Below the pieces are notes generated by a model. It saw only the letters and a list, made by a program, of their open reading frames with translations, had not been told where the DNA came from and did not search any database. This document shows, piece by piece, positions 44,534 to 55,232 of a stretch of DNA of 64,000 bases (the first letter of the stretch is position 1; the number at the start of each line of letters is the position of its first letter). The translations under genes were made by a program, and so were the position numbers. Source of the stretch: Sphingomonas sp. R-74633 (GTDB taxonomy: Bacteria; Pseudomonadota; Alphaproteobacteria; Sphingomonadales; Sphingomonadaceae); NCBI RefSeq assembly GCF_013416555.1, contig NZ_JACCFG010000003.1, positions 372,001-436,000 on the forward strand, read 5' to 3'.

Positions 44534-44585
44534 GGGCTTCACTCCTGCTGTGCCGTGCATCGACTCAAACGGCTGAATGGGGGGT

Positions 44586-45119
44586 TTATATCCGTTTCGA
44601 GACCGCAATGGCAGCACGGCAGCCGGCACGGATCAATCCGGACAAGACCGGATAGGCCGGCGCATTTTCCGCGCCATGGGCGAGCGCGGTGTCGCGGTGC
44701 TCGAGCTCCTCGTCGCGAAACTTCGCCACGGCTTCATGCAGTTCGGGGTCGGAGGCGCCGATCTCTTCGAGCTGCTGCTGATAGTGGAGATCGATCTCGG
44801 TCTCGATCGCCGCGGTGCAGGCCATCGCCGCTTCGGGCCCGATCGCCGCGGTGACCGCGCCCAGTGCGAAGCCGGCGACATCCCAGAAGGGCTGGAGCGC
44901 GGTGGGGCGCACGCTGCGCCGGGCAATCATCGAATCGAAAAAGGCGCGGTGGCGCTCTTCCTGGCTCGCCATGCCGGCGATCATCCGCGCAACCGGCGTG
45001 CGATCGCCCATCACCGCGAGCTGGCCAGCATAGATGCGCGTCGCGCCATATTCGCCCGCCTGATCGACACGGACCATCGAGGTCATGCCTTCGCGCCGAT
45101 CGCCGGGCTTCCAGCTCAT
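44586..45119 (-). CDS. coq7: Coq7-family demethoxyubiquinone hydroxylase
   Basis: A 177-residue di-iron hydroxylase that acts late in ubiquinone synthesis. The ligand motifs EYGATRIYAGQ, EERHR, the ETEIDLHYQ segment and EELEHRD supply the Glu and His residues of the four-helix di-iron site. Its ATG overlaps the stop of dsbB (ATGA), so the two are coupled. Confidence 0.9.
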   Translation of the reverse strand: MSWKPGDRREGMTSMVRVDQAGEYGATRIYAGQLAVMGDRTPVARMIAGMASQEERHRAFFDSMIARRSVRPTALQPFWDVAGFALGAVTAAIGPEAAMACTAAIETEIDLHYQQQLEEIGASDPELHEAVAKFRDEELEHRDTALAHGAENAPAYPVLSGLIRAGCRAAIAVSKRI

Positions 45120-45598
45120 GCGCGGCCCTTGCGTGCGGCCAGCGCGAAGATCAGCGCCGCGCCGGTGAGCGAGAAGATCGCGTTGAAGCCGGCCAGGCTG
45201 ATCCCGAACCACGTCCATTGCGGCACGTCGCAGCGGATCAGCGGGCGGCGCATCGCGTCGGTAAGCATGTCCATCGGCGTGGCGCCGTGGACCTGCGCGG
45301 TGCAGGCGGTGAAGCCCTGCCACCATTTATACTCGACCCCGGCATGGTAGACGCCGATGCCGCCGCTGACCGCCACCGCGAGCCCGGCGAGCAGGACCAG
45401 GCCGAGCTGGGCGCGGCGATCCTTCACCAGAAAGGCGGACGCGGCAATCACGATCGCCACATAATGCGGATAGCGCTGCCACCAGCACATCTCGCACGGC
45501 ACCAGCCCGAAATGCTCGGTGATGTGCGCGCCGCCGACCAGCGCCAGCGGCAGAAGGAGCGCGATCCAGCGCGCGGTGCGGAGCCCGTCTGCCTGCAT
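45116..45598 (-). CDS. dsbB: disulfide bond formation protein B
   Basis: A 160-residue four-helix inner-membrane quinone reductase. The first periplasmic cysteine pair is CEMC (C35, C38); the second pair, in FTACTAQ and LIRCD, is also present. It would reoxidise a DsbA-type thiol oxidase with ubiquinone, which matches its coupling to the ubiquinone gene coq7. Confidence 0.88.
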   Translation of the reverse strand: MQADGLRTARWIALLLPLALVGGAHITEHFGLVPCEMCWWQRYPHYVAIVIAASAFLVKDRRAQLGLVLLAGLAVAVSGGIGVYHAGVEYKWWQGFTACTAQVHGATPMDMLTDAMRRPLIRCDVPQWTWFGISLAGFNAIFSLTGAALIFALAARKGRA

Positions 45599-45602
45599 CG
45601 TC

Positions 45603-46955
45603 TTACTTGCTCTTCGCCGCGGCTACCTGGGTCTTGGGCCCGAGGCGCGAGATGGTCTGCAGCGCATAATGGAGCTGGAAGTCCTCTACGCCTTCCTTCT
45701 TGAGCTGCTCGGCGGTCTTCGAGAAGCGCGGATCGGCGCGCTGATCATCCTCGAGCACCGAATCATCGACCTTGTCGTTGTTGATCAGGTGGCTGCGCAG
45801 ATCGGCCTCGCGGATCGACGGGCGGCTCTTGTAATCGGGATCGCTGAGCTGCGGCACGAGCAGGTCGGGCTTGATGCCGCCTTCCTGCACCGAACGGCCC
45901 GATGGCGTGTAATAGCGCGCCGTGGTGAGGCGGAGCGCCGCGCGCGGGCCCATCGGCAGGATCGACTGGACCGAGCCCTTGCCGAAGCTGCGCACACCCA
46001 TGACCAGCGCGCGGTGATGATCCTGGAGCGCGCCGGCAACGATCTCGGAGGCCGAGGCAGTGCCCGCGTCGATCAGCACGACCACCGGCAGCCCCTTGGC
46101 GAGATCGCCCGGGACCGAGGCGATGCCAGGCTCGTTCACATCGGCATACCAGCGCTCAATATCGGTCTTCTCGCGACCGCGCTGCGAGACGATCTCGCCG
46201 TGCCCGAGGAAGATGTCGGAGACCTCGATCGCCTGCGACAAGAGGCCGCCGCCATTTTCGCGCAGGTCGACGATATAGCCGAGCGGCTTGTGGCCCAGCT
46301 TGGCGTCGATCGCTTGGATCGCCTTGATCGTGTCGGCGCCGGTCTGCGCAGTGAAGGTGTTGATGTTGAGGATGCCGACGCCGTCCTTGATCTCCCACTT
46401 CACCGGGCGCTGGACGATGATCTCGCGCGTCATGGTGAACGTGAGCGGCTTGTCGGCGCCAGGGCGGACCACGGTGAGCGTGACGCTGGTGCCCGGCTTG
46501 CCGCGCATCTGCTCGATCGCATCGTCGAGCTGGCCGCCGACGATGAACTTGCCGTCGATATGGGTGATGAAGTCACCGGTCTTCATGCCCGCGCGTGCCG
46601 CCGGAGTGTCCTCGGTCGGGGCGACGACCTTCACGGCGCCGTCTTCCTGCGTCACGGTGAGGCCGAGGCCGCCGTAATTGCCGTCGGTCTGGATCTTGAG
46701 ATTGTCGTACTCGAGCCCGTCGGCGAAGCTGCTATGCGGATCGAGCGCGGCGAGCATGCCCTGGATCGCGCCCTTCATCAGCGTGGCGTCATCGACCTTG
46801 TCGACGTAATTCGCCTTCACCTGGCTGTAGACTTCCATGAAGGTATCGAGCTCCTTGAAGCTCGAAGTGTCGACGCTGGCCATGGCGCCGGAGGCGACGG
46901 GAACAAGCGCCAGCGCGCCGACGGCGGCGGTGACCTGGAGAAACGAACGAAGCAT
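45603..46955 (-). CDS. ctpA: S41 family carboxy-terminal processing protease
   Basis: A 450-residue periplasmic protease. After the signal peptide comes a PDZ domain (about 90-170) and the peptidase domain with the catalytic serine in GTASASEIVAGAL and lysine in RSFGKGSVQS. ATG 46955 has GGAAA upstream; a GTG six bases earlier is possible. It is four bases upstream of dsbB and downstream of the envC-like gene, an order common in alphaproteobacteria. Confidence 0.9.
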   Translation of the reverse strand: MLRSFLQVTAAVGALALVPVASGAMASVDTSSFKELDTFMEVYSQVKANYVDKVDDATLMKGAIQGMLAALDPHSSFADGLEYDNLKIQTDGNYGGLGLTVTQEDGAVKVVAPTEDTPAARAGMKTGDFITHIDGKFIVGGQLDDAIEQMRGKPGTSVTLTVVRPGADKPLTFTMTREIIVQRPVKWEIKDGVGILNINTFTAQTGADTIKAIQAIDAKLGHKPLGYIVDLRENGGGLLSQAIEVSDIFLGHGEIVSQRGREKTDIERWYADVNEPGIASVPGDLAKGLPVVVLIDAGTASASEIVAGALQDHHRALVMGVRSFGKGSVQSILPMGPRAALRLTTARYYTPSGRSVQEGGIKPDLLVPQLSDPDYKSRPSIREADLRSHLINNDKVDDSVLEDDQRADPRFSKTAEQLKKEGVEDFQLHYALQTISRLGPKTQVAAAKSK

Positions 46956-47023
46956 AATCACTTTCCGGAAACGCGTTCTTCAAGAGCAATCTAGGACGGG
47001 ATCGCGGCAATTGCACGGCCCAA

Positions 47024-48196
47024 TCAGCCCAACAGGCGGGCAAGGTCCATGGGCTCGCCGCGGCGGCGCAGCTCGACGGTGACGCGCGGGGCGTCGCCTG
47101 CGGTGGCGCGGCCGATGCGGGTGCCCTGCCCGACCTGAGCTCCGACACGCACGGCGATGCCGCCGATCCCAGTGACCGAGCTGGTCCAGCCATTGCCATG
47201 ATCGATGATCACCACGCCGCCATAATCGCGGAACGGGCCGGCGAAGAGGATGCGGCCGGGGGCGGGCGCAACAGCGTCGGCATTGGCGGCGCAGGCGAGC
47301 GTGACGCCGCGGGCGCGCACGCCGGTGGGGGAAAGCTCGCCCATGCCGGTGACGACCGCGCCGGCGACGGGGAGGATATAGGGCGCGCCGCCCTTCCGAG
47401 TGGCGGCGGCCACGGCGCTGCCCGGGCGCGGGAGCGGGCCGGGAAGCGCGGCGAGGCCGGCCTGGATCTGCGCGGCCTCGCCGGCGGTCTCCATCTGGTC
47501 GACGATCTCGCGGGCGCGCTCGCCCAGCGCAATCGCGCGATCCGATTCGACCAGCGCGTTGCGGCCGAGTTCGGCCGAGCGGGCGCGGTGATCGGCCTCG
47601 AGCTTTACAAGCCCGATCCGCTCATTCTCGATTCGCTGGCGCGCATCGCGGAAGCTGGTCACCGCTGCCTGCGCGTCGGCGCGGAGCGCGCGGACCCGGC
47701 TCAGCTCGGCACGGACGTCGCGGGTGCGCGCCTCGACCACGGGCATGACGGTGCCGAGCACTGCGCGGACATGGACCATGTCGCCGGTCGAGCCGGGCTG
47801 GACGAGGCCGAGCACTGCCGGACGGCGCGCCATCGACTGGAGCGCGGCGATCAGGCGGAGGATCGGCCCCTGGCGCTCGGCGACGCGGGTGCGCTGGTCG
47901 GCGAGCTGGCGATCGACGATGCCGATGCGCGCGCGCGCGGCGGCGATGTCGGCCTCGGCGGCCTTGATCCGCTCGGCGGCCGCGGCTTCCTGCGCACGGG
48001 CCTGCGCGGCCTGGTCGCGCTCGGCGCTGGCCTGGCGCTCGAGCTGGGCGCTGCGGGCCTGTGCTGTCTGGGACTGGGCATTGGCATCGCGCAACCGGCC
48101 CTGCTGCTCGGCCAGGCTCGGCACCTGCGCGGCGGCGAGGCTGCCGGTCGCGAGGATCGCCAGTAGGCTGGCGCTGAAGAGCAGCGGGCGGAGCAC
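47024..48196 (-). CDS. EnvC-like murein hydrolase activator with degenerate LytM domain
   Basis: A 390-residue periplasmic protein: signal peptide, a long coiled coil rich in Ala, Arg and Gln (about 25-235) and a C-terminal M23/LytM domain. The usual zinc-binding HxGxD at the start of the domain is replaced (RGVTLACAANADAV) and the last HxH is absent, so it is unlikely to cut peptidoglycan. EnvC likewise lacks the metal site and activates amidases at division. GTG 48196, with AAGG upstream, is chosen over a TTG at 48232. Confidence 0.83.
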   Translation of the reverse strand: MLRPLLFSASLLAILATGSLAAAQVPSLAEQQGRLRDANAQSQTAQARSAQLERQASAERDQAAQARAQEAAAAERIKAAEADIAAARARIGIVDRQLADQRTRVAERQGPILRLIAALQSMARRPAVLGLVQPGSTGDMVHVRAVLGTVMPVVEARTRDVRAELSRVRALRADAQAAVTSFRDARQRIENERIGLVKLEADHRARSAELGRNALVESDRAIALGERAREIVDQMETAGEAAQIQAGLAALPGPLPRPGSAVAAATRKGGAPYILPVAGAVVTGMGELSPTGVRARGVTLACAANADAVAPAPGRILFAGPFRDYGGVVIIDHGNGWTSSVTGIGGIAVRVGAQVGQGTRIGRATAGDAPRVTVELRRRGEPMDLARLLG

Positions 48197-48200
48197 AGGC

Positions 48201-48623
48201 TCAACCTTCGCGATGATAGGGGTGGTTGGCAAGGATCGAGGTGGCGCGCCACAATTGCTCGGCGAGCATCGCGCGCGCCATCATATGCGGCCAGGTCGCG
48301 CGGCCGAAGCTGATCAGCAGATGCGCCTGCGCGCGCGCGGCATCGTCAAAGCCGTCCGCCGCACCGATCAGGAACCGCGTCTCGCGCACCCCCTCGTCGC
48401 GCCACGCACCGAGCCGCTCGGCGATCACCTTCGACGGAAGGTTCTCGCCCAGCTCGTCGAGCATGACGATGCGGGTAGCGCCGGAGATATCGGGGATCTT
48501 GCCGCCGGTATCGGGCAGCTCGGTCACCCGCGTCGGCCATTGGATGCGCTTCAGATAGCGATCGACCAGTTCCGCTTCCGGACTCCGGCCGATCTTGCCG
48601 CGCGCGACGATGTGGAGCTGCAT
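48201..48623 (-). CDS. rlmH: 23S rRNA (pseudouridine1915-N3)-methyltransferase
   Basis: A 140-residue SPOUT methyltransferase. The knot motifs FLIGAADGF and the C-terminal LANHPYHR are diagnostic. RlmH methylates pseudouridine 1915 in helix 69 of 23S rRNA. It lies 23 bases downstream of rsfS, the usual order in bacteria. Confidence 0.93.
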   Translation of the reverse strand: MQLHIVARGKIGRSPEAELVDRYLKRIQWPTRVTELPDTGGKIPDISGATRIVMLDELGENLPSKVIAERLGAWRDEGVRETRFLIGAADGFDDAARAQAHLLISFGRATWPHMMARAMLAEQLWRATSILANHPYHREG

Positions 48624-48646
48624 TGCCCTGCGGCTCCGCTAGAAGA

Positions 48647-49027
48647 TCAGGCCTGGCCGGTTTCGCCGAACGACCACATCCGCTCGAGATTGTAGAAGCT
48701 GCGCACTTCTGGGCGGAACAGGTGGACGATGACGTCGCCGGCATCGATCAGCACCCAATCGGCGGTGGGCAGGCCCTCCACGCGCGGGGTGCGGCCGAAC
48801 TCGGCCTTGATCTTGTCGGCGAGCTTCATCGCCATCGACGCGACCTGGCGCGTCGAGCGGCCCGAGGCCACGACCATATAATCGGCGATGCTGCTCTTGC
48901 CGGCGAGCGGGATCGAGACCGTCTCGACCGCCTGATCGTCGTCGAGCGACGCCATCACGAGCTGGTGCAGCGCTTCGATGCTAGCATTGGCATCAGAGGA
49001 ACGCAGAACATTGGGCGAAGTGGCCAA
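48647..49027 (-). CDS. rsfS: ribosome silencing factor
   Basis: A 126-residue RsfS/Iojap protein that binds ribosomal protein L14 and blocks subunit joining. The SIADYMVVASGRSTRQV and ADWVLIDAGDVIVHLF segments are typical. The start is TTG 49027, four bases after a strong AGGAGG (49032-49037); no ATG lies nearby in frame. It is eight bases downstream of nadD. Confidence 0.9.
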   Translation of the reverse strand: MATSPNVLRSSDANASIEALHQLVMASLDDDQAVETVSIPLAGKSSIADYMVVASGRSTRQVASMAMKLADKIKAEFGRTPRVEGLPTADWVLIDAGDVIVHLFRPEVRSFYNLERMWSFGETGQA

Positions 49028-49035
49028 GGGGCCTC

Positions 49036-49665
49036 CTAGGGTTGCAACTTGTCTGTGCGGAATTGTGATGGAGACGACGCCGCGTAGCGCCGGTGCCAGG
49101 CCGGATCGGCGGCCCGAAGGCGTGTCGCCGAGGTAGGATCGGGGCGGAAGCGCAACAGCACGAGGGCCGGCAATCTCCAACGCGTCCAGTTCTTTGCCTG
49201 GGCTGCGGGCCGCACAGCGCGCCGCATCCAACCCATTGCAGGACTTGCATGGGCGTCCCGATCATAGCCCGGACGGGCGATTACCGCAATCGGAACCTGA
49301 TGGGCGATGAAGCGCCAGCGCTGCCATTTGTGGAACTGGGCGAGATTGTCCGCCCCCATCAGCCAGATGAAGCGGTGGCGCGGGAACAGGCGGGGTAGCT
49401 TCTGGAGCGTATCGGCGGTGTAGCGCGTCTTGATCCGCTTCTCGATGTCGCTCACCCGGATCGGGGCGTGGCGCGCCATCCGTTGCGCCGAGGCTATGCG
49501 CGCCTTGAACGGCGCCATGCCCGCCTTGTCCTTGAGCGGATTGCCCGGCGAGACCAGCCACCAGACCTCGTCGAGCCCCAGCGCGCGAATGGCGTGGAGC
49601 GAGAGCTTGCGGTGGCCGAGATGCGCCGGATTGAACGAGCCGCCGAGCAGTCCGATTCGCTTCAA
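49036..49665 (-). CDS. nadD: nicotinate-nucleotide adenylyltransferase
   Basis: A 209-residue nucleotidyltransferase of the NAD pathway. [11 protein letters not shown] holds the HxGH signature and the later pattern KTRYTADTL is present. The start is uncertain: TTG 49665 overlaps the proA stop by four bases (TTGA) and gives the expected N-terminus [13 protein letters not shown] 49698 adds eleven residues. The C-terminal ISTSTIR-type motif appears altered (PTSATRLR). Confidence 0.88.
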   Translation of the reverse strand: MKRIGLLGGSFNPAHLGHRKLSLHAIRALGLDEVWWLVSPGNPLKDKAGMAPFKARIASAQRMARHAPIRVSDIEKRIKTRYTADTLQKLPRLFPRHRFIWLMGADNLAQFHKWQRWRFIAHQVPIAVIARPGYDRDAHASPAMGWMRRAVRPAAQAKNWTRWRLPALVLLRFRPDPTSATRLRAADPAWHRRYAASSPSQFRTDKLQP

Positions 49666-50915
49666 GGCCGGGCCTGCCCCGTACCGCGCACTACCCATTT
49701 ATACGTCGTCAGCCCTTCGAGCGCGACCGGACCGCGCGCGTGGAGGCGGCCGGTGGAGATGCCGATCTCGGCGCCCAGGCCGAACTCGCCGCCATCGGCA
49801 AACTGGGTGGAGGCGTTCCACACCACGATCGCGCTGTCGACTTGCGCCAGGAAACGCTCGGCGGTGGCTTCGTCGGCGGTGACGATCGCATCGGTATGGT
49901 GCGAGCCGTGCGCGGCGATGTGCGCCATCGCAGCGTCCACCCCGTCGACCAGCTTCACCGAGAGGATCGAATCGAGATATTCGGTGTCCCAATCCTCGGA
50001 CGTGGCGGCGACCATGCGCGGCTCGAGCGCCCGGACATCGGCATCCCCGCGGAGCTCGCAACCGGCATCGGCCAGCGCCGCGAGGATCGGCTTGGGATCG
50101 GCGAAGGCCCGGTCGATCAGCAACGTCTCGGTGGCGCCGCAGATGCCGGTGCGGCGCATCTTGGCGTTGAGCGCGAGATCGCGCGCCATCTCGGGATCGG
50201 CGGCACGATCGATATAGGTGTGGTTGAGTCCGTCGAGATGCGCGAGCACCGGCACGCGCGCCTCGGCCTGGACGCGCGCGACAAGGCTCTTGCCGCCGCG
50301 CGGAACGATCATGTCGATCATGCCTTCGGCAGTGAGCATCGCGCCGACCGCGGCGCGATCAGTGACGGGGATGAGCTGAACCGCATCTTCGGGCATGCCG
50401 CCTTCGGCGAGACCGCGGGCAAGCGCCGCATGGATCGCGCGGTTCGAACGGATCGCTTCCGAGCCGCCGCGCAGGATCGCGGCATTGCCCGCCATCGCGC
50501 AGAGCGCGCCGGCATCGGCAGTGACGTTGGGCCGGCTCTCATAGATGATGCCGATCACGCCGATCGGCACGCGCACGCGAGTCAGGACCAGGCCGTTGGG
50601 GCGATCGACGCGGTCGATCACATCACCGACGGGATCGGCGAGCGCGGCCACGGCCTCGACGCCGGCGGCCATGCTCTCGATGCGCTTTTCGTCGAGCTTC
50701 AGCCGATCGAGCAGCGCGCCCGACAGGCCATTGGCTTCGGCAGCAGCCATATCCTCGGCATTGGCGGCCTGAATCGAAACAGCGTCGGCGCGGATCGCGG
50801 CGGCGGCGGCGCGCAACGCCCGGGCCTTGGCAGCGGTTGGCATCGCGGCGAGCTGCACGGCTGCGCTACGCGCGCGTCGGGCCATCTGGGCGACAAGGGC
50901 TGCGGTGTCGGTCAT
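49662..50915 (-). CDS. proA: glutamate-5-semialdehyde dehydrogenase
   Basis: A 417-residue gamma-glutamyl phosphate reductase of proline synthesis. [14 protein letters not shown], the catalytic cysteine in [11 protein letters not shown] and the [18 protein letters not shown] end (here [14 protein letters not shown]) are intact. ATG 50915 is chosen; ATG 50924 would add three residues. The partner kinase gene proB is not in this window. Confidence 0.92.
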   Translation of the reverse strand: MTDTAALVAQMARRARSAAVQLAAMPTAAKARALRAAAAAIRADAVSIQAANAEDMAAAEANGLSGALLDRLKLDEKRIESMAAGVEAVAALADPVGDVIDRVDRPNGLVLTRVRVPIGVIGIIYESRPNVTADAGALCAMAGNAAILRGGSEAIRSNRAIHAALARGLAEGGMPEDAVQLIPVTDRAAVGAMLTAEGMIDMIVPRGGKSLVARVQAEARVPVLAHLDGLNHTYIDRAADPEMARDLALNAKMRRTGICGATETLLIDRAFADPKPILAALADAGCELRGDADVRALEPRMVAATSEDWDTEYLDSILSVKLVDGVDAAMAHIAAHGSHHTDAIVTADEATAERFLAQVDSAIVVWNASTQFADGGEFGLGAEIGISTGRLHARGPVALEGLTTYKWVVRGTGQARP

Positions 50916-50964
50916 GCTGCGCATGCGCCTAGCACGTGCAACATGAAGCTGATAGGTCCCGGCC

Positions 50965-52029
50965 ATGTCGGGGGAAATCGAAGCAGCCGGGGAACTGGCG
51001 ACAGGGGCATTGCTCGGACGCGCGTTCGAGCCGGGCGCGGGCGAAGGCCATGGCGGGGGGCACCATATGTGCCTCAATTGCGGCACCGCGCTGATCGGGC
51101 CGCATTGCCATGCTTGCGGCCAGGCGGGGCATGTCCACCGTTCGCTCCACGCGATCGGGCATGACCTGCTGCACGGCGTCTTCCATTTCGACGGCAAGCT
51201 TTGGCGCACGCTGCCGATGCTGGCCTGGCGCCCGGGCGACCTGACCAAGCGCTATATCGCCGGCGAGCGCGCGCGCTTCGTATCGCCGATGGCGATCTTC
51301 CTCTTCTCGGTCTTCGCGATGTTCGCGGTCTTTTCCTGGGTGGGGATCTCGGCGCCGACCGACCTCAATACCGGCAATCTGAAGCCGGTCGCTGCGATCG
51401 ACTTCGCCCGCAAGGATGCGCAGAACGATCTCGTCTCGGCGCAAAAGAACCTGGCCGAGGCCAAGACCGAGGCGAAGCGCGCCAAATATCGCGAGAAGAT
51501 CGCCGATGCACAGGACGACCTGGCCGGGCTAGACAAGGCCGCCAAATCGCTGGGCAGCGGTGATCTCCATGTCGAGACGACGGAAGCGCATACCGGCTGG
51601 CACGCGCTCGATCACGGGATCGAGAAGTGGCAGAAGAACCCCGCGCTGATGATGTACAAGCTCCAGTCGGCCAGCTACAAATTCTCCTGGCTGCTGATCC
51701 CGCTGTCGCTGCCCTTCCTGTGGCTGCTGTTCTTCTGGAAGCGGCAGTACAAGCTGTACGACCACACGATCTTCATCATCTACTCGATCGCGTTCATGTC
51801 GCTGTTCTACATCGTGGTGGCGGTGGCGAACGCAATCGGGCTGGGCGGCGGAATACTGGCACTCGCGGCGCTGATCATCCCCTTCGTCCACATCACTCGC
51901 CAGCTGCAGCAGGCCTATCAGCTCCGCTGGTTCTCCGCGATCCTGCGCGCCTGCCTGCTGACCTTCTTCATCTCCTGGATCCTGACCTTGTTCGTGCTGA
52001 TCCTGCTGGCGCTGGGGATGTTCGGCTAG
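50965..52029 (+). CDS. DUF3667 zinc-ribbon membrane protein
   Basis: A 354-residue protein. A zinc-ribbon C36xxC39...C48xxC51 (LNCG and CHACG) is followed by [19 protein letters not shown], typical of DUF3667, then about five membrane helices (about 112-135 and four from 230 to the end) separated by a charged coiled-coil segment (about 150-190). Function is unknown. It diverges from proA and ends before a repeat and a terminator. Confidence 0.82.
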   Translation: MSGEIEAAGELATGALLGRAFEPGAGEGHGGGHHMCLNCGTALIGPHCHACGQAGHVHRSLHAIGHDLLHGVFHFDGKLWRTLPMLAWRPGDLTKRYIAGERARFVSPMAIFLFSVFAMFAVFSWVGISAPTDLNTGNLKPVAAIDFARKDAQNDLVSAQKNLAEAKTEAKRAKYREKIADAQDDLAGLDKAAKSLGSGDLHVETTEAHTGWHALDHGIEKWQKNPALMMYKLQSASYKFSWLLIPLSLPFLWLLFFWKRQYKLYDHTIFIIYSIAFMSLFYIVVAVANAIGLGGGILALAALIIPFVHITRQLQQAYQLRWFSAILRACLLTFFISWILTLFVLILLALGMFG

Positions 52030-52046
52030 TCTGCCACGTCTTCCCC

Positions 52047-52134
52047 GTTCCCCGGCGAAAGCCGGGGCCAGCGGTATCAGGGGCACCAAGCGACACGACC
52101 TGGAAACCCTGGGCCCCGGCTTTCGCCGGGGAAC
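52047..52134. repeat. inverted repeat, family B
   Basis: Arms 52047-52069 and 52112-52134 are perfectly complementary over 23 bases, built on the same CCCCGGCGAA core as the element at 44011-44112, with a 42-base spacer. It lies between convergent genes, next to a terminator. Confidence 0.85.
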
Positions 52135-52146
52135 ATACAGCCAGAG

Positions 52147-52184
52147 AAAAAGCCCTCCCCCCGATCGCTCGGGAGAGGGCTTTT
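52147..52184. terminator. bidirectional rho-independent terminator
   Basis: AAAAGCCCTC (52147-52156) pairs with GAGGGCTTTT (52175-52184); the loop can pair further through CCCGA and TCGGG. T tracts follow the stem on both strands. It serves the convergent DUF3667 and ftsH genes. Confidence 0.88.
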
Positions 52185-52204
52185 CTTTTACCAGGCTTCG
52201 GGCC

Positions 52205-54166
52205 TTACGCGCCTTGCGGCGCCGGCTGGCCGAAGGGCCCCTTGGGCTTGCGGATCTTGGGGATCGAGGTGCCCGCCACCGCGGTCGGCCGGGCGATGGC
52301 GCCCGGATCCTCACGGCCGAGATCCTCGCCGGCGATCAGCCGCTTGATCTCCTCGCCGGTCAGCGTCTCGTACTCGAGCAGCGCCTGGGCGATGGTGTGG
52401 AGCTGGTCGATATGGTCGGTGAGCAGCTGGCGGGCGCGGCCGAGGCCGCGCTCGACGAAGGCCTTCACTTCGCTGTCGATCAGCCGTGCAGTCTCGTCCG
52501 ACATCGGCTTGGAGCGCGACATCGAATAGCCGTAGGACTCTTCGCTCTCGGAGAAGTCGAGCGGGCCGACCGCGTCCGACAGGCCCCATTTGGTGACCAT
52601 CGAGCGGGCAAGCCGCGTCGCCTGCTGGATGTCGCTCGACGCGCCCGAGGAGACCTTGTCATAGCCGAAGATCAGCTCCTCGGCGATGCGGCCGCCGAAC
52701 GCCACGGCGATATCGGCGTGCATCTTGTCGCGGTGGTACGAGTAGCTGTCGCGCTCCGGCAGCGGCTGGACCATGCCCAGCGCGAAGCCGCGCGGGATGA
52801 TCGTCGCCTTGTGGATCGGATCGGCGGTCGGCTCGTGCGCGAAGACCAGGGCGTGGCCGGCTTCGTGATAGGCGGTCATCCGCTTCTCATCGTCGGTCAT
52901 CACCATCGAGCGGCGCTCGGCGCCCATCAGCACCTTGTCGCGCGCATCGTCGAATTCCTGCGCCGCGACCAGCCGCTTGCCGCGGCGTGCCGCGAGCAGG
53001 GCTGCTTCGTTGACCAGGTTGGCAAGATCGGCACCCGAGAAGCCCGGGGTACCGCGCGCAATGACGCGCGGGTCCACGTCGGGTGCCAGCGGCACCTTCT
53101 TCATATGGACCTGGAGGATCTTCACGCGGCCTTCGATGTCCGGACGCGGCACCTGGACCTGACGGTCGAAGCGGCCCGGACGCAGCAGCGCGGGATCGAG
53201 CACATCGGGGCGGTTGGTCGCCGCGATGATGATGATGCCTTCATTGGCCTCGAAGCCGTCCATCTCGACGAGCAGCTGGTTGAGCGTCTGCTCGCGCTCG
53301 TCATTCTGGTTGCCGAGGCCCGCGCCGCGCGAGCGGCCGACGGCGTCGATCTCGTCGATGAAGACGATGCACGGGGCCGACTTCTTGGCCTGTTCGAACA
53401 TGTCGCGGACGCGGCTCGCGCCGACGCCGACGAACATCTCGACAAAGTCCGAGCCCGAGATGGTGAAGAAGGGCACGCCCGCCTCACCCGCGATCGCGCG
53501 GGCAAGCAACGTCTTGCCGGTGCCGGGCGAGCCGACGAGCAGCGCGCCCTTGGGGATCTTGCCGCCGAGACGAGCGAACTTGGTCGGGTCCTTGAGGAAC
53601 TCGACGATCTCCTGCAGTTCCTCGCGCGCCTCGTCGATGCCCGCCACGTCGTCAAACGTAACGCGGCCTTCCTTCTGCGTCAGCAGGCGTGCGCGCGACT
53701 TGCCAAAGCCCATCGCGCCCGAGCCCGAGCCCTTCTGCATCTGGCGGATCACGAAGAAGGCGATGCCGAGCATCAGCAGGAACGGCAGCGACTGGTAGAG
53801 GAGATAGATCCAGATGTTCGGACCTTCCTCGGCGCGCGCGGAAACCTTGACGTTCTTGGAGAGGAGGGTCCCGATCATCGAGGGATCCTCGGGCGCGTTC
53901 GTGCGGAACTTGCCGCCGTTCGACAGCTCGCCGCTGACCACGCCGGTGGTGCGCGAGATGTTGACCGACTTCACTTCGCCATTGTTCACCTTGGCCATGA
54001 AATCGGAATAGGCGACCGCATCGCCCGCCGCAGGGGCGTTGCGATTGTCGAAGATCGTGACGAACAGCGCGAGCGCCGCCAGGATGCCCACCCAGATCAA
54101 CAGGCTCTTCATCCAGGGGTTGCCCCCATTTTCCGGACCCTGTTGCTGCTTGTCGTTGTCGCTCAT
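52205..54166 (-). CDS. ftsH: ATP-dependent zinc metalloprotease FtsH
   Basis: A 653-residue membrane protease. N-terminal helix (about 18-38), periplasmic domain, second helix (about 117-140), AAA domain with Walker A GSPGTGKT (212-219), Walker B IVFIDEID (267-274) and the zinc site HEAGH (434-438). It degrades misfolded membrane proteins and short-lived regulators. The C-terminal tail is rich in Pro and Gly. tilS and cpoB lie upstream in the same direction. Confidence 0.95.
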   Translation of the reverse strand: MSDNDKQQQGPENGGNPWMKSLLIWVGILAALALFVTIFDNRNAPAAGDAVAYSDFMAKVNNGEVKSVNISRTTGVVSGELSNGGKFRTNAPEDPSMIGTLLSKNVKVSARAEEGPNIWIYLLYQSLPFLLMLGIAFFVIRQMQKGSGSGAMGFGKSRARLLTQKEGRVTFDDVAGIDEAREELQEIVEFLKDPTKFARLGGKIPKGALLVGSPGTGKTLLARAIAGEAGVPFFTISGSDFVEMFVGVGASRVRDMFEQAKKSAPCIVFIDEIDAVGRSRGAGLGNQNDEREQTLNQLLVEMDGFEANEGIIIIAATNRPDVLDPALLRPGRFDRQVQVPRPDIEGRVKILQVHMKKVPLAPDVDPRVIARGTPGFSGADLANLVNEAALLAARRGKRLVAAQEFDDARDKVLMGAERRSMVMTDDEKRMTAYHEAGHALVFAHEPTADPIHKATIIPRGFALGMVQPLPERDSYSYHRDKMHADIAVAFGGRIAEELIFGYDKVSSGASSDIQQATRLARSMVTKWGLSDAVGPLDFSESEESYGYSMSRSKPMSDETARLIDSEVKAFVERGLGRARQLLTDHIDQLHTIAQALLEYETLTGEEIKRLIAGEDLGREDPGAIARPTAVAGTSIPKIRKPKGPFGQPAPQGA

Positions 54167-54233
54167 GCGGAATCGGTACCTTTCACGCACCAAGATAGGC
54201 ACGGCCAAGTTAATGGCAATGGAACAGCGTCGA

Positions 54234-55232
54234 TCAGTGTGATCGACGGGGTGGCGCCAGTTCGAAACGCCAGATACCCGCTTTGGCTCGCCCGATCACT
54301 TCCGCAATCGTACCGGTACCGCCGGCATCGAGCTGGCCCAGCAGCGGATCGAGCCCGGTTTCGCGCCAATCGGGGCCGAGGCCGTGCGCGGCGCGGACCG
54401 CGGCGACGGCGCGTTCGAGCAGGCGGCGGCGTAGTTCTCGGGGCAGGCCGGCGGGGTCGACCGTGAGCAGATCGCCCTCCTGCACCGCGCGCGCGGCCCA
54501 TTCGCGCGCCTCGGTCCAGGCGAGCGCATCCTCGGCATCGCGCAGGTTGCGCGCGGCGGCGGCGAGGCGGTCGGCGGGCAAGTCCTCGCTCTCGCCGAGC
54601 AGCGCGCGGATACGGGCACGGTCGAAACGGGGATCCTGGTTGGAGGGGTCGCGGACCGGGGCGATGCCCGCGCTTTCGACGATGTCGAGCAGCGCCGCGC
54701 GGCTCCAACCGAGCAGTGGGCGGATAAGCAAGGCCTCGCCAAGCGGTCGCGCCGCCGCCATCGCGGCGAGCCCGCCCACGCCGGCACCGCGGCGGGCACG
54801 CATCAGAAAGGTCTCGGCGACATCGTCCTGCTGGTGCGCGGTGGCGATCCAGCCGGCACGGCCCCGCGCCCAATCGGCGAGCAGCGCGTAGCGCAGCGCC
54901 CGCGCGCCCTGCTGGAGATTGCCCTCGGCGGGAACGATGCCGGCAAGCGTATCGTGCGGCACGTCGATCTGGTTGCACAGCCGCCGGACCAATGCCGCCT
55001 CCTCCGCCGCTTCGGGGCGCAGGCCGTGATCGACAGTGGCCGCGATCACCGCGCCCGGGAAGGCGGCATGGGCGAAGAGCAGCAGCGCCAGGCTGTCCGG
55101 CCCGCCCGAGACCGCGAGGCCGAGTTGCTGGGCACCGGGCTCAGTGCCGGTCAGTGCCAGCACGTCTCCCCGGAAACGCTCGACTGCCTGAGCGTCGAGC
55201 GTCAACCGGTCACTTGCACTTCTGACTTGCAC
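54234..55232 (-). CDS. tilS: tRNA(Ile)-lysidine synthase
   Basis: A 332-residue N-type ATP pyrophosphatase. SGGPDS (42-47) is the PP-loop; [11 protein letters not shown] and [12 protein letters not shown] are conserved. TilS converts C34 of tRNA-Ile(CAU) to lysidine, an essential step. The start GTG 55232 lies inside the end of cpoB (23-base overlap); a TTG at 55202 is an alternative. Confidence 0.9.
   Translation of the reverse strand: MQVRSASDRLTLDAQAVERFRGDVLALTGTEPGAQQLGLAVSGGPDSLALLLFAHAAFPGAVIAATVDHGLRPEAAEEAALVRRLCNQIDVPHDTLAGIVPAEGNLQQGARALRYALLADWARGRAGWIATAHQQDDVAETFLMRARRGAGVGGLAAMAAARPLGEALLIRPLLGWSRAALLDIVESAGIAPVRDPSNQDPRFDRARIRALLGESEDLPADRLAAAARNLRDAEDALAWTEAREWAARAVQEGDLLTVDPAGLPRELRRRLLERAVAAVRAAHGLGPDWRETGLDPLLGQLDAGGTGTIAEVIGRAKAGIWRFELAPPRRSH

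Noticed and set aside
52214..54466. 750-codon forward frame opposite ftsH
   Set aside because: Antisense shadow running from inside ftsH into tilS; no recognisable protein.
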